From: Amphibalanus amphitrite | Lineage: Eukaryota; Arthropoda; Thecostraca; Balanomorpha; Balanidae | Length of the DNA stretch: 64,000 nucleotides | Direction of reading: 5' to 3' | NCBI RefSeq assembly: GCF_019059575.1 | Contig: NW_024881562.1 | Span: 1,240,001 to 1,304,000 of the forward strand | Part shown: positions 27,545 to 39,630 of the stretch, piece by piece | Layout: each line of letters starts with the position of its first letter | Position numbering within the stretch: the first letter of the stretch is position 1 | The notes under the pieces: generated by a model | Told to the model about the DNA's origin: nothing | What the model saw: only the letters and a program-made list of their open reading frames with translations | Database searches by the model: none | Program-made: the position numbers and the translations under genes

Positions 27545-28581
27545 TTAACCCTCGCCGGACCTATCGGTTTTCTACATACGCGCCGGCCGAGGGGGGGGGG
27601 GGCGGGTACGACCCCCCCCTCGCCGTTTCGCCCCTGGTGGAGCTAGCGCGTCGCGGAAAAAACGAGCGTGTGCGCCGTTACGAGACGCAGAGATTGGTAC
27701 CCGATTTTAAGGTCCTAGGTCAACCGGTGACCTCTGAGGTCAGGTCAAGTGCCCCAAGGTACGGTTCAGTTTTTGGTGAATAACTTCGCAAAAAACGGCC
27801 GCAGAGCGCCGATTTTGGCAGCATCGTGTTCGTCTCGCTCAGGCGCGTCGAATGATATACTTTTTGTCCGGGTCAGGTCAATTTGGGGTGTTGACCTCAG
27901 GTCAAGGTCAGGTCAGCACCCCCAGGTCACGAAGTTGGCCGAAAGGGGTCATGTCGCATATCATTCGATTCGGCAGGTCTTCCTGAGTCCATTGGTGGCT
28001 TTCCCGACTCGCTAGCTCAATTTGATCAAGAGTTATTGACGAAAAACTAATATGACCTTGATGACGTCATAAATGACGTCACGCAAGGTCAACATTGCAA
28101 AAGTGACGCATCTAACCTTGCAAGGAGTGCATCAAATCACGATTCTGTGTGCTTGAGATAGTTGGAGATCGTTCCCGGCGCCAGAATAGCAGTTTGAATT
28201 TTTCCCCATTGACTTATAATGGTGAGGTCACGAAAATGACCTGACCTCATATGACCTTTAGGAAAAATCCGAGATATACAAGTTGTGGGACTCATAATGG
28301 ATACTAGATCCTGCAAGTTTCATTTCCCTGTGACATCTCCTCTGGCAGTGAGGGCGTTGCGAAGTTGCGACATCTGAAGACCGTGCAGAGGTTCACTTAT
28401 GACGTCATAGGTCAGTGACCTGACCTGACTCAAAAATGCGGTTGGTGTCAAAAGATCCGGCTTGGATCAAAGGTCAGGTATGCCAAGTTTCAGCTCTCTA
28501 TCGCCAGCGTGTTCGGAGCTATCGCGAAAAAACCCTATGGGGGGGCGGCACCCGCCCCCCCCCTCGGCCGGCGAGGGTTAA
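27545..28581 (+). mobile_element. TTAA element, family A, copy 1
   Basis: It begins TTAACCCTCGCCGGACC and ends CCGGCGAGGGTTAA; G- and C-runs next to GCCGGCCGAGG lie inside the ends. TTAA plus CCC termini are piggyBac-like. Its 1037 bp are non-coding, rich in TGACCT/AGGTCA, and contain two full TGACGTCA palindromes at 28062 and 28074. Nearly identical to copy 2, so recently active. Confidence 0.85.
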
Positions 28582-29697
28582 TAAACGGCTTGCATGCCTA
28601 GTGCCTATCTTTATGTGACAGGTGTTGGGTATGCATGATCCTTAGGAATTGCTTATCTGTTCAATGTCCCTTATTTACTGATAGGTAGGTGATTGACGTG
28701 GACATCGTGGGCCTATGCTAATAAATGAGATATCGAAATGCTAGGGTGGTGTAACGAAACTGAAAAGATCGGGTGGTGTGCCAGACAATACATATCTTGT
28801 GCAATGTGCATTGTATTTGAGTCTGCTGATGTGTGCCTGTGTGTGTGTATTCATTCATACCGCCCTCTCCTGCTCCTCGTAGCGTGGGGCTCCACGCATA
28901 AACGCCAAACCAGCCTGGAGGAAAATATTACATTATTATAGGTACCTACACTCCTGCTAACTCCGAAACCGTTGATGGTAGAATGTTTCTAATGACAAAC
29001 CTGACGTCAACACTTACAAATTGCAAAAATGTTTAAATGCGTTTAACAATTAGTGTAGGTGATACCTAATCAAAACAATAAGCTTTCGGTTGCAAGTTGC
29101 AACTATGTTCGCTTACCTCTCCGTTGAGAATCGAATGAATGTAGATGTAATGGTGAAGTGGAAATTGTGAGCAAGGTCACGATTATGGCCAAAATAAGGC
29201 GTCAAAAAGGAGTCATGTGTGATCTGCCACGAGAAAAAGTCCCGAGCCACCGTTCCCTGGGTTTGCGTCATGCCGACGCGTTGCCACGTCAGCGTGATAA
29301 ACAACGCCTCACCATCACCGAAGGCATCGTATGATATCGCGCGACCGCTATCTCCCGTGGTGTGCTGCGTCAGCCTGCGAAGGACCAATGAGAGGCGTCC
29401 GGCCGGGGGCGTGTCGACCAATCAGGGGCCGACACGGCGGGGTGTGTTCGCTCGGGGCTGAGGTCACCTTCGAGACCGGAGCCAGCTTGTTTGACCTTCC
29501 GACTTAGAGAGGCCGCAGCGCCGCAGGAATTTGGGCCCCGTTAATTAAGTAAAACGAGTGCAGCCATCTCGCCAGCGGCCACCCATGCAGTGTTGCTAAA
29601 TCGGAACAAGATTATTGGCTTCATGGAACCACAAATGAAGTCACCTACTGAAGCATCAAATCTTTAAATAACCTTCTGAAATGCAGCGGCATAACCG
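28582..29697. other. intergenic; CCAAT-containing GC-rich patch
   Basis: No gene recognised. At 29230-29530 a GC-rich patch carries CCAAT at about 29384 and 29418 and GGGGGCGTG, a promoter-like composition without an identified transcript. Confidence 0.35.
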
Positions 29698-30255
29698 TTA
29701 AAGGAAATAGTTCACTTTTTAACATGGGTTTTGAACTGGAATAGCAGTTCCGTAGCTTGGGCTGAGACGAGCATAAATCAGGAGCTTTTACAGCCCAACG
29801 ATCACCCTAGGCAAAGATATTCTATTTCTCGTCCCGAAAAAGGTGTCTTGCGTTGAGGATGTGTGCCTTGCATATATTTCCATCCAGTATGAAAAGAGCA
29901 TGGGTCCCGAAAATTCTTCAGAAACTAGAGAAATTATCTACGAGAACTCTAGAGAAATTCTCGTACTGATCAATTAGGACATTCAGGGGAACATTATCAG
30001 ATCGAGCAGATCGCCCAAATGCCGGTGGCTGCGATAATTTCTCTGTTTCTGAAGAATTTTCGGGACCCATGCTCTTTTCATACTGGATCGCGTGTGCCTT
30101 ACAGAAGCTGAAAAGTTCTTCCTATATCAAAATATAGAAAAAAAAATCTTTTGTTATAAAAAGGTTTTATTTTCTTTGCTGATTATTTTGAACATAAAAA
30201 ATCATAAATCGTTGCAAAAAAAAATAATTTCGTGAAAGTGAACTATTTCCTTTAA
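29698..30255. mobile_element. TTAA MITE (AGGAAATAGTTCAC ends)
   Basis: Ends TTAAAGGAAATAGTTCACTT and its inverted copy, with TTAA on both sides. Non-coding. A second fold-back element lies inside. Confidence 0.8.
29883..30088. mobile_element. nested fold-back element with ~55-bp arms
   Basis: TCCAGTATGAAAAGAGCATG through GAAACTAGAGAAATTATC is matched by a near-perfect inverted copy ending CTTTTCATACTGGAT. The loop is about 95 bp. Target duplication not clear. Confidence 0.7.
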
Positions 30256-33200
30256 CGTGATTCATGTTGATTTTAGTGTTGACCAAAGATGACGTAGGGC
30301 TTACATTTGAGGTAGGTCGGGTTAGGTCAGGTTATTCCCTTAAGTGCACTGTATGGCGCGTCAGCGTAATATGGCAGACATCGCTCGGCGAAAACCCTGA
30401 CCCGTCGAGTGGGGCATTTGCTTTTTTCCCGTTCCTCTGAGAAGGGAACGATGCCCACGCTAGGCTCCAGTGTCCGTTATAATGCATAGCTAGGGCTATT
30501 TATGCCGGTTGGACCGAGACATAATGAAATATTTCTCCTTCATGGTCAGGTGTCTTGCGGAATCATATGTGGATTGAAGCTCATGATGGGTCAGGTCGCA
30601 GTCTCCTAATGGGTCAGGCCGCAATAGATCGCTTCTCCCAATGGGTCATGTGCCAGAAGATTCTCTCTTACTCGGCCAGCTGTCACATTTGCTGGTTTCT
30701 CGAAATGCCTCCTCAAATGGCTTTGCTTTTTTGGGTCGGTTCACTGCGGATTGTCCTCCCCAGCTGGGTCGGTTCACGGTAAACAATCAAATCCTGTCCT
30801 AGCTGGGTCAGGTCAGCTGCGTTGCCTGTCGCCACATGGATTGGGTCATGATGCCGTCTGACCCCCCTCCCCCCCCCCCCAGCCGGGCTTGACGACGGTC
30901 AGCGGCCCCCTGTGATCTTTTCCTGGTCCCAATAAACATTCTGTGGTCAGTCTGATTCCGAGCTTCCGATTTTCTTTGAAGAGCCGCACCCGTTGCCAGA
31001 CATCGATAGTGATACGGGGCCATTCATTACGGTGATGTTCTGGTCCCAAAGATAGGAGTCGCTTATCGAAGCGGCCGACTGCTTACAGTGCTGCTGAATT
31101 TCAGCTACATGAAACACACACGAGGCGAGGGCTGGCCAGACTCGAGTTCTGCTGTGATAATGATAAGGTCACATCTTATTGATGGCATGGGTGTTGTTTT
31201 ATATAATCCTGTTAGGGTCTATGTAGGGTATATTATATAACCCTATACCATTTGGCATTTACCAATAATTTCGGTATTTTAGCATTAGTCATATGGCGCT
31301 GCATGACTGAAAATGGCTTTGCTATCCTAAACCTAATCACTTCATCCCTACCAATAAATTTCAGTAAGAGATGCTCGTGTAAGTTGACATTGAAAACAAA
31401 TGTTTGGGTATTTTGGGGCGTGATTATTGCGACAAACTGGATAATGTAAAGTTGATATAGTTTCCATCCATTTATTGTAAAATGTATAATGTATATAAGT
31501 ACATAAGTACATGGGTAGAAATGACTTACATCATAGAGACTGTTCCCGCTGACCTCTGATGACCTGACCCTCGCAGTGGCCTAAAATATAACCCTATCTC
31601 CTTTTCAGAAACCTCTTAACGGTGGAAAGCTGCTTGCCAATTTTTGTATACCTACAGTAGGACACTCGCTTCGATGTAATAATAAGACCAGCATTCAGCA
31701 ACGGATGATATGATGTGCTGTTATCGAAGGTGATGAAGGTAAACTGCACTTCTTTTATCTGCAAACGTATCGATTTACCGACCAGTCGCCACTGAACCTT
31801 CTTTATTTTTGTTTCTGTGATGTTTGGAATATTTGAACCTTTAAAATGTTACCTAGTTGATAACATAATTTCACCACAACCATTGCGGTAAGTTCTTGCC
31901 CATTTCTCAGTACTGTCTCCTTTGCCGTGTTCCTGTTAACGCTTATGCATGCATAGAGAAGAAGCAAGTTTCTACCTTCTGATTAGGTAAATGCTGGTAA
32001 ATGTGCTGCACTTTCATGACTTTGGGTTTCTGAAGCTCGTAAACGGTGTGCATTTGTGCCTTTTGCGCGCGATTCTGAAGCATTCAATTACATGGCACGC
32101 AAGGCTTGTATATCTGGGCGGGGACGAAAACAAGAGATGTTCAGCGGACAGCGGCTATAAACAATTATAGAGCCAACGTCGTATTTTCTGTTCTGCTTCT
32201 CTACCTTGTCTGGTAAGAAAAATAGACCAAATGAATTTGTTTATAAGCAATGTCAGATGGCATGCCTTTCTGGAGCTGCCTAACATTACCCAGTAACGTC
32301 TTGTTATCAATTATGATAAAAAGGCAAATACGATGATGGCATTCAGGCAGGTCGAGTCACAGTGCTGTAAGTCAAATATTGATAATCGGCAGTCCTGGAC
32401 GGAAACGAAAAACAGTCGTGGCCTCCATACATAGACCACCCTGCATCCCCAAACACTACGTGCGCTCAGAGGGAATGTGACCAGGAAAACTGGTCATGAA
32501 GCTGGCCATAAGCAGTAGGTACGCCCGCAAACCAGGGTCTTTGTTTTTGTAAATGCTGTTGATGCGACATTTTATGTGTGTAAACGACCTTATTACAACA
32601 GCCTTTCATGATTACCAGGAGCTTTCGCGGGAGCACTTCAACTCCCTTCGTGAACCAGATCAATACATGTCGAAAAGAAAAAGAAAAAGAAACACTAACA
32701 CAGCAATGCAAATCATCGAGATGTCGTTTGAAGTCGAGTCAAACACAAATCGAAATGTGCCACATTAAACGTAGGGTAGTCATATAATTTTATGGATTTT
32801 TAATGCCGTCAGAGGTCCAAATAATCAGTAATCAGTGTCTGCAATTAATGAAAGGAAACATATAAATATACCATATACATATACACCTTGCGTAGCTAAT
32901 ACCCAACTCACAAGACATACCTAAGTTATTCATTGAGAACTCTATTTTCGTTACGGAGTCGATTTGTTCGTTTCCGCCTTATACCGGTGGCAAAAAGCGG
33001 AAACATTCCCAACTTTTAGGCTCCGATGATAAAGTTACTTGAGTTGATTGCATAAGAAATCGATTTTTAACATCTGACAACGTTGAAAACATTGCTCCTA
33101 CAAAATTTCAAATATTTCTGACCATTCTTTTTTCGTTTATTGCTTTGAAAGTAAGGAAACATCCCAATTGACTTTTCCGCGACGGTTTTTTTTAACAGTA

Positions 33201-33493
33201 TGCGCTTGAGATTGGATCGCCCCTCCTTCGGTGCGGGCCAGAGTTCGATCGGCGCTTTCTGCTACAGGATGCTTCGGCTGATACTGTTCGTAGGCAGCTT
33301 CCTTCACGTACATAGTTTGTATGACTGCTCTTAGGGTTCTAACCAGCGCTGGACAGTGCTCCTGTAAAAATTGTAAAATATTGATTTGTCTGGGATGGGC
33401 ACCCGGCTTGCTCTCCTGCACGATAAGAACAATGACTTGATTTCGTCTCTGCACTTTAATTTCTAGAGAACCAGTATAACGCCTTTTGGGGCG
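30256..33493. other. intergenic; degenerate TGGGTCAGGTC repeats
   Basis: From about 30300 to 30850 the motif GGGTCAGGTC and variants recur at irregular spacing. A C-run lies near 30870. The rest is AT-rich with no recognisable exon. Confidence 0.45.
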
Positions 33494-34157
33494 ACTAACG
33501 GAGCGAGCGAGAGGGTGGACCTTGCACGTGCGAAATTGCGAGGGGGTACCTCCAACTGACTTGTGCACGGCACCCTACTAACTGGTCTCTAGCGATGTGC
33601 CAAATTTGGGCACAATCGGCCCAGCCGTTCTCGAGATCTGGAAGCGACACCCTGCACGTGCGCACGTGCAAAATGGGTCCCAACTGACTTGTGCACGGCA
33701 CCCTACTAACCGGTCCCTATCCGTGTACCAAATTTGAGCGCAATCGGTCCAGCCGTTCCCGAGATCTGGAAACGACCCCTGCACGTGCGCACGTGCAGCA
33801 GCACCCCAACTCTGGCACATGGATATGCAGTCCCTACTGGGTGCCTACCTACATGCCAACTTTCAGCGCAATCGGCCAAGTAGTTACCGAGATATTGCAA
33901 CAATTACAAAACTGACACCTCTTCGTTTTGCACGAGGCACGTGCATAAGGGGTCACCTACATGCATCGGGAATAGTCCAATACTTGGTAGCAGGAATGAA
34001 GCTACCCTACAAAAATTACCTCGTGTAAATCGGTCAAGTGGTTGCTGAGATATAAGCCTCGCAAAAGCGTGACCACGGCCGGCCGGCCGGCCGCTCATAC
34101 TCAGAAATTTCCGTTAATCTAAGGAAAGACTACGCTCGCTTCGCTCGCTCCGTAACA
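33494..34157 (+). mobile_element. R33-family repeat, full copy with internal tandem units
   Basis: Inverted ends TAACGGAGCGAGCGA (33496-33510) and TCGCTCGCTCCGTAA (34141-34155, one mismatch) bound three to four diverged units of about 125 bp. Each unit holds a GCACGTGCGCACGTGC-type palindrome and a segment like AATCGGTCCAGCCGTTC..CGAGAT. No coding capacity. Confidence 0.7.
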
Positions 34158-34383
34158 AAGAGCATAGACGTCCGTAAACATGGGTAGAGGTACTATTCAG
34201 TTTACTCAAGCCTAATGTTTCCGTTTCCAGCTAAATGATAAACGTTAATTGATTTTTGGCTTCCTTTAGTTGTAATTTTATACTAAAGAAGCACTGCACC
34301 CGGCTTTTTGCTACATTTTGAAAAAAGGTGAGACTTTGATGATTGGATCGTTTTTTAGGGGGGGGGGGCACCCGGTATGCATG

Positions 34384-35421
34384 TTAACCCTCGCCGGACC
34401 TATTGGTTTTCTACATACGCGCCGGCCGAGGGGGGGGGGCGGGTACGACCCCCCCCCCTCGCCGTTTCGCCCCTGGTGGAGCTAGCGCGTCGCGGAAAAA
34501 ACGAGCGTGTGCGCCGTTACGAGACGCAGAGATTGGTACCCGATTTTAAGGTCCTAGGTCAACCGGTGACCTCTGAGGTCAGGTCAAGTGCCCCAGGGTA
34601 CGGTTCAGTTTTTGGTGAATAACTTCGCAAAAAACGGCCGCAGAGCCGCGATTTTGGCAGCATCGTGTTCGTCTTGATCAGGCGCGTCGAATGATATACT
34701 TTTTGTCCGGGTCAGGTCAACTTGGGGTGTTGACCTCAGGTCAAGGTCAGGTCAGCACCCCCAGGTCACGAAGTTGGTCGAAAGAGGTCATGTCGCATAT
34801 CATTCGATTCGGCAGGTCTTCCTGAGTCCATTGGTGGCTTTCCCGACTCGCTAGCTCAATTTGATCGGGAGTTATTGACGAAAAACTAATATGACCTTGA
34901 TGACGTCATAAATGACGTCACGGAAGGTCAACATTGCAAAAGTGACGCATCTAACCTCGCAAGGAGTGCATCAAATCACGATTCTGTGTGCTTGAGATAG
35001 TTGGAGATCGTTCCCGGCGCCAGAATAGCAGTTTGAATTTTTCCCCATTGACTTATAATGGTGAGGTCACGAAAATGACCTGACCTCATATGACCTTTAG
35101 GAAAAATCCGAGATAAACAAGTTGTGAGACTCATAATGGATACTAGATCCTGCAAGTTTCATTTCCCTGTGACATCTCCTCTGGCAGTGAGGGCGTTGCG
35201 AAGTTGCGACATCTGAAGACCGTGCAGAGGTTCACTTATGACGTCATAGGTCAGTGACCTGACCTGACCCAAAAATGCGGTTGGTGTCAAAAGATGCGGC
35301 TTGGATCAAAGGTCAGGTATGCCAAGTTTCAGCTCTCTATCGCCAGCGTGTTCGGAGCTATCGCGAAAAAACCCTATGGGGGGCGGCACCCGCCCCCCCC
35401 CCCTCGGCCGGCGAGGGTTAA
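34384..35421 (+). mobile_element. TTAA element, family A, copy 2
   Basis: Same ends and interior as copy 1, differing at only scattered bases; 1038 bp. TGACGTCA palindromes at 34901 and 34913. Its right TTAA directly abuts the Penelope-like fragment. Confidence 0.85.
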
Positions 35422-35652
35422 TTGTCATCCTTTATCTTTCGTAGTCTCCAGTTCGTCTCGTATGTTAGAATGTTTATCTCTCTCCGCCTAAAAGAGTGTT
35501 CCGTTTTCGAGGCGTATTTTTAAATGTCTGAGTGATTGTAATCCCGTTCCTGATAGCTCTCGCGTATATAGTTTCCATGGTTTTAGTGCTTCTCCCTGTC
35601 TCACCTAGGCATACACCTTTTTTACACATGCACTCATAGTGGTAAACCATAC

Positions 35653-35759
35653 TGTAGTGTTGGACCTCAACGGTGACTCAGTGTTTGCCTCCCTCAGGTG
35701 TGTTGGCCTCTCAGCAACGGGCTGTGAATAAACAAGCTAGGGCAGACGACTTCTTTACA
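35653..35759 (+). repeat. left LTR (107 bp)
   Basis: Begins TGTAGTGTTGGACC, ends CTTCTTTACA, contains AATAAA. Identical to the right LTR. Confidence 0.88.
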
Positions 35760-35787
35760 CTGGCGACGAGGATGTCACTCATCCCTG

Positions 35788-37238
35788 ATGCCGGCCTTCT
35801 CGGATGACACGCCGGACGCCATCAACATCAAGGAAGTCCAGGAAGCGACTGCGCGAGACCCGCAGAGCCAAAAGCTGATCAAGTGCATCCAGCAGGGCTA
35901 CATCACTAGGGACCCAGACCTCGACCCGTTCCGCCAAATCTTCCGAGAGTTTAGCTTCAATCGAGGAGTTCTCCTACGCGAAGACAGGCTCTACATCCCC
36001 GCCTCTGAGCCTGAACCTGGGGCTGGGAGCCTCCGACAGCGGGTGGTTGAGCTCGCGCACGAGGGCCACCAGGGGGTTGGCCGGTGCAAAAGGCTGCTGC
36101 GAGCGCAAGTCTGGTTCCCTCACCTGGACGCGCTCGTCGACGAGAAGATCTCCAAGTGTCTGGCTTGTCAAGCCTCGACGTTCACTCCAACCAGAGACCC
36201 GCTAAAACCGACCCCCTTGCCAGAACGCCCATGGCAAAGGGTGGCAGCAGACTTCTGGGGTCCTCTGTCGAGTGGAGAGCACCTCCTGGTCGTCATCGAC
36301 GAGTACAGCCGCTATCCTGAAGTAGAGATCACTTCTAGTACTAGCGGGCTGGCGACCATCCCCGTCCTCGACAAGATATTCGCAACCCACGGCATCCCGG
36401 AATCAGTGAAAACAGACGGTGGCCCCCCATTCAACGGACACGACTTCGCCATGTACGCGCGCTGGGCTGGCTTCACGCACCGCAGGGTCAGCCCCGAAGA
36501 CCCAGAGGCAAATGGCCTTGCAGAGGCCTTTATGAAAACCATAAAGAAAACATGGCATACGTCCCGCATCGAAGGGAAAAATCCCAAACAGGAGTTGTAC
36601 AAACTCCTACGACAGTACCGCGCAACACCGCACCCCAGCACTGGGAAACCCCCCGCGGAACTGCTCTTCAACCGGCCGTTTCGCACCCGGCTGCTGACAG
36701 CTGAGAGGCCAACACCTGGAACACCGTCTCATGACGTGCAGAAACACGACGCACGGGCGAAGGATGTACAGAAGGCCTACAAGGACACCCCAAGAACGTG
36801 CGACCTCACAACATTCAAACAGGCGATACGGTTCTTCTGCAGCGCCGGTCTACCAAGACGGCTTCACGCTACGACCCAGAGCCCTACAAGGTCGTCCAGA
36901 TGAAGGGAACGCAGATTACCGCCACCCGCGGTGGATCTACCCTCACCAGGGACTCGCAGAAGTTTAAACGGATCGTCCGTCCCCAGCGCCCCAACTACAA
37001 ACGGCAGCGCTTTCCACTGACGCTGCATGGCAACAGCGACGAACCGCGTCTGGGATCAGACTGGCCTACCCCCCCAGCCACGGTCAACGGCGCGGCAGGC
37101 CCTCCACACGCTACGGCCGAGACCTCCAGGCCTGCGGAACTGCCCCCGCCGCCGCCGACCGCCGCCGCCCCGCCCAGCCGGCGCTCGGCCCGAGCTCGCC
37201 GGCTGCCCTCACACCTCGCGGAATACGATCTCTCTTGA
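35788..37238 (+). pseudogene. integrase-region remnant of the LTR element
   Basis: The region shows an HHCC zinc-binding segment followed by the retroviral-type integrase core and a basic C-terminal tail rich in Pro, as in Ty3/gypsy pol. It is a fossil with at least one break and lacks the upstream pol parts. Confidence 0.8.
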
Positions 37239-37638
37239 GCGTGCGGCACCGCCCCCCCTCCCTTCCCACACATATAACTTAAGAAGCGCAGATTTTGTTC
37301 GCCGCGGCATTGGCGGCCACGGCCGTACTGGCGCGGCCAAGCCGTCGGGCGGTGTTATCCTGTTCGGCGTTATCTCAGGGAGCGTCTTTTCTGTTTTGCT
37401 TTTGTTGTGGATAGCTTTCGAAGACGTGGTACTCATGCCTTCCTCATGCATGTTCGTTCGGCCCACATTTCGCGCTGCGAGTAATCACTGGTTCGCCACG
37501 CTTCAACCCCCTCCATATAGGTGCGCGGCCACCGCTGGTGTTGTGTTGTTGGACCTGAGGAGGGGTGTAGTGTTGAGCCTCAAGCTCCACATCACTTAAT
37601 GGCTGTGCTGCAGCTCCCTGTGTTGACCTGAGGAGGGG

Positions 37639-37745
37639 TGTAGTGTTGGACCTCAACGGTGACTCAGTGTTTGCCTCCCTCAGGTGTGTTGGCCTCTCAG
37701 CAACGGGCTGTGAATAAACAAGCTAGGGCAGACGACTTCTTTACA
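37639..37745 (+). repeat. right LTR (107 bp)
   Basis: Identical to the left LTR. A purine-rich tract precedes it, and a similar tract plus LTR-start-like sequence occurs about 85 bp upstream. Confidence 0.88.
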
Positions 37746-38150
37746 CATACCCGCATGGATCTTCTCTGTCGCTTATCCTTTGCCTTTATTATAAACATTT
37801 TTTTTTTAATTTATCCCTGGCTTGCTGGCGACCGTTCTGCATGATGTCAAAATTCTCGTAACTCTTTCAGCAGCCCCGCACGTAGGAAAGGGCCCCGGCC
37901 ACCGCTGGTTTTCGCTTATCTCCTCAAGCAGCCCTGACTTTCCCAGCTTGATTTTTTTTTTCTGGGAGTCCTGTTTACAAGCCGTTTTGGATAATTGTTG
38001 ACCCCCAACGTCCGGTTCATGTGCTTGGTCTTCAACGACCTGCGAATGACGGTCTCCTTGTTCTGAACACTATGTCGGGACGTGAAATCTAGACATTTGT
38101 CCGTGTGTGTCATTTCCGGCGGACCTACGGTACGATAGCTACGCATTTTC

Positions 38151-39427
38151 CTTTTGACTCAAGGTGATATAGCTAAACGCGAGAGACTCTGCAGAGCCCC
38201 CCGCTCCCCCCCCCCCCCCCAAGTCAAGCGTGGGTATATTGAAAAGACTCGCATCGCGCTTTTCTCTCGTTGTTTACGAGAATCATTCGCTCTGCCAGCC
38301 GAGCTTCAGGACAAACAAGAATGATGAAGGAGTACTTTGCAGTATCCTCAGCTAAACACACATTATTCAATAAAGACGATATCAATTTATTATACCATTT
38401 ACACGTTGCCATCATGCACAAGCAACAAATGGAGACGTGAACAAGACACACAACGTTCTTTCAACCGATGTACATGCTTCTAATGAACATTGCACAGAGC
38501 GACGAGAAATGCAGAAACATGGAACAAAACGTGCCTACATCAAGGAAAACATTATGAATGCATTGGTCCGCCTGAGATTTTGAATAAATGTCACAGAAGC
38601 CATAAAATGCTGATTTTCTCAGCGATAATGAGACGCAAAAGATGAGAAAGACAGAGACGAACACCAAAAGCATCATCGCATTTTGATTGTTTTCAAGGCA
38701 GCAATTAAAAGCAGGTGGAAAATAACAGTTACATAAAACGGAAAACCGTGTAAATGCGCTTACAAAAACTACGAGCTGCTAATGCACCGGAAGTTCTGAG
38801 TTTTGATTTAGGCTGCTCATCATTGTTCGAGACATTGGGAATGTTTCAGACCAGAGGCTGGCACTACGCATGATATGAACACACTAAATAACATATACGA
38901 CGCTAAACAAGTCACTACTGGAATCATTGCCTCATCAAAGCGAGGCGGATAGGTACCCAATCGTCTTTTGCGTGCTACCGAAATACAAAAGGGCAGTTGC
39001 TACAAGCCATATACTTTTTGATTATGTGGAATGCATTTCTATGGAATGCATCGAACAATCAATTAAAAAAAGATACTTCTTTCACCTGACAACGAGAGGG
39101 ACAATGCTGAAGCTTTGCAGAGGTTCACTCTGAAGTCCCAAATAACGAAGTCTGGCCTCTGCGGTTGGGCTGAGCCTATAACCAGTAAAACTCCAACTCA
39201 ATTTTAGCCAGCTCCAAACAACAGTTTAGCTTAAGCTCGATCGTGCCACCCGCTTTTCCACTACCTCTCCTGCACCCCAGCCTCGGCTCTCGTCATAGTC
39301 TTTGCTTCAGCCTCTGTCACACCTCCTCAAGAAGACTAGACACCAGATAGCTCTTTATGAGCCACGCAGGAAGCCTAGCGGGGCCCGTGGGCTCTCACAT
39401 GACCGGCGAACGGCCCCGGGTGGGCCC
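38151..39427. other. intergenic, 3' side of PNP2
   Basis: C-run at 38207-38220; otherwise AT-rich with no recognisable exon. The PNP2 3' UTR must lie in the right part; no clear polyadenylation hexamer was found. Confidence 0.4.
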
Positions 39428-39630
39428 TCACTGGGCCATGCGGGCCGCCATGCGCCCCACCAGCTCCTGTAGGTGGTGTTTGCGGGCGTTGGCAGCGGCG
39501 ATCACCTCCTCGTGGTTGGCCTCCTCGTCCGAGTCCCACTCCATGATGCATTTGTTGGTGACCAGGCTGAACGCGAACACGCGCATACCGCAGTGGCGCG
39601 CCACCACCACCTCAGCCACCGTGCTCATGC
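39428..39630 (-). CDS. PNP: PNP2 exon 6
   Basis: Encodes [26 protein letters not shown] and NHEEV, ending RMAQ and TGA. The first ~65 bases and the last ~30 bases of the preceding intron nearly match copy 1. Confidence 0.96.

Larger units (their letters stand above)
35653..37745 (+). mobile_element. LTR retrotransposon (Ty3/gypsy-like), incomplete
   Basis: Two identical 107-bp LTRs starting TG and ending CA bound the element, flanked by the 5-bp duplication CATAC (35648-35652 and 37746-37750). A primer-binding-site-like TGGCGACGAGGATG follows the left LTR, and a purine tract (GAGGAGGGG) precedes the right LTR. The part recognised inside is the integrase end of pol; gag, protease and reverse transcriptase were not seen. 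It is a broken copy as a coding element. Identical LTRs make it young. It inserted into a Penelope-like element. Confidence 0.85.
35422..38150 (-). mobile_element. Penelope-like element fragment split by an LTR retrotransposon
   Basis: On the - strand, 38146-37916 encodes PPEMTHTDKCLDFTSRHSVQ and on to KTKHMNRTL, matching the end of the Penelope reverse transcriptase (the HTDxxLxFxSxH motif). At 35650-35474 the frame MVYHYECMCKKGVCLGETGR matches the start of the GIY-YIG endonuclease. The two parts are separated by the LTR element at 35653-37745. The fragment is 5'-truncated and decayed. Confidence 0.65.

Noticed and set aside
35974-36686. Minus-strand frames inside the LTR element
   Set aside because: They are shadows opposite the integrase-region remnant with no recognisable content.
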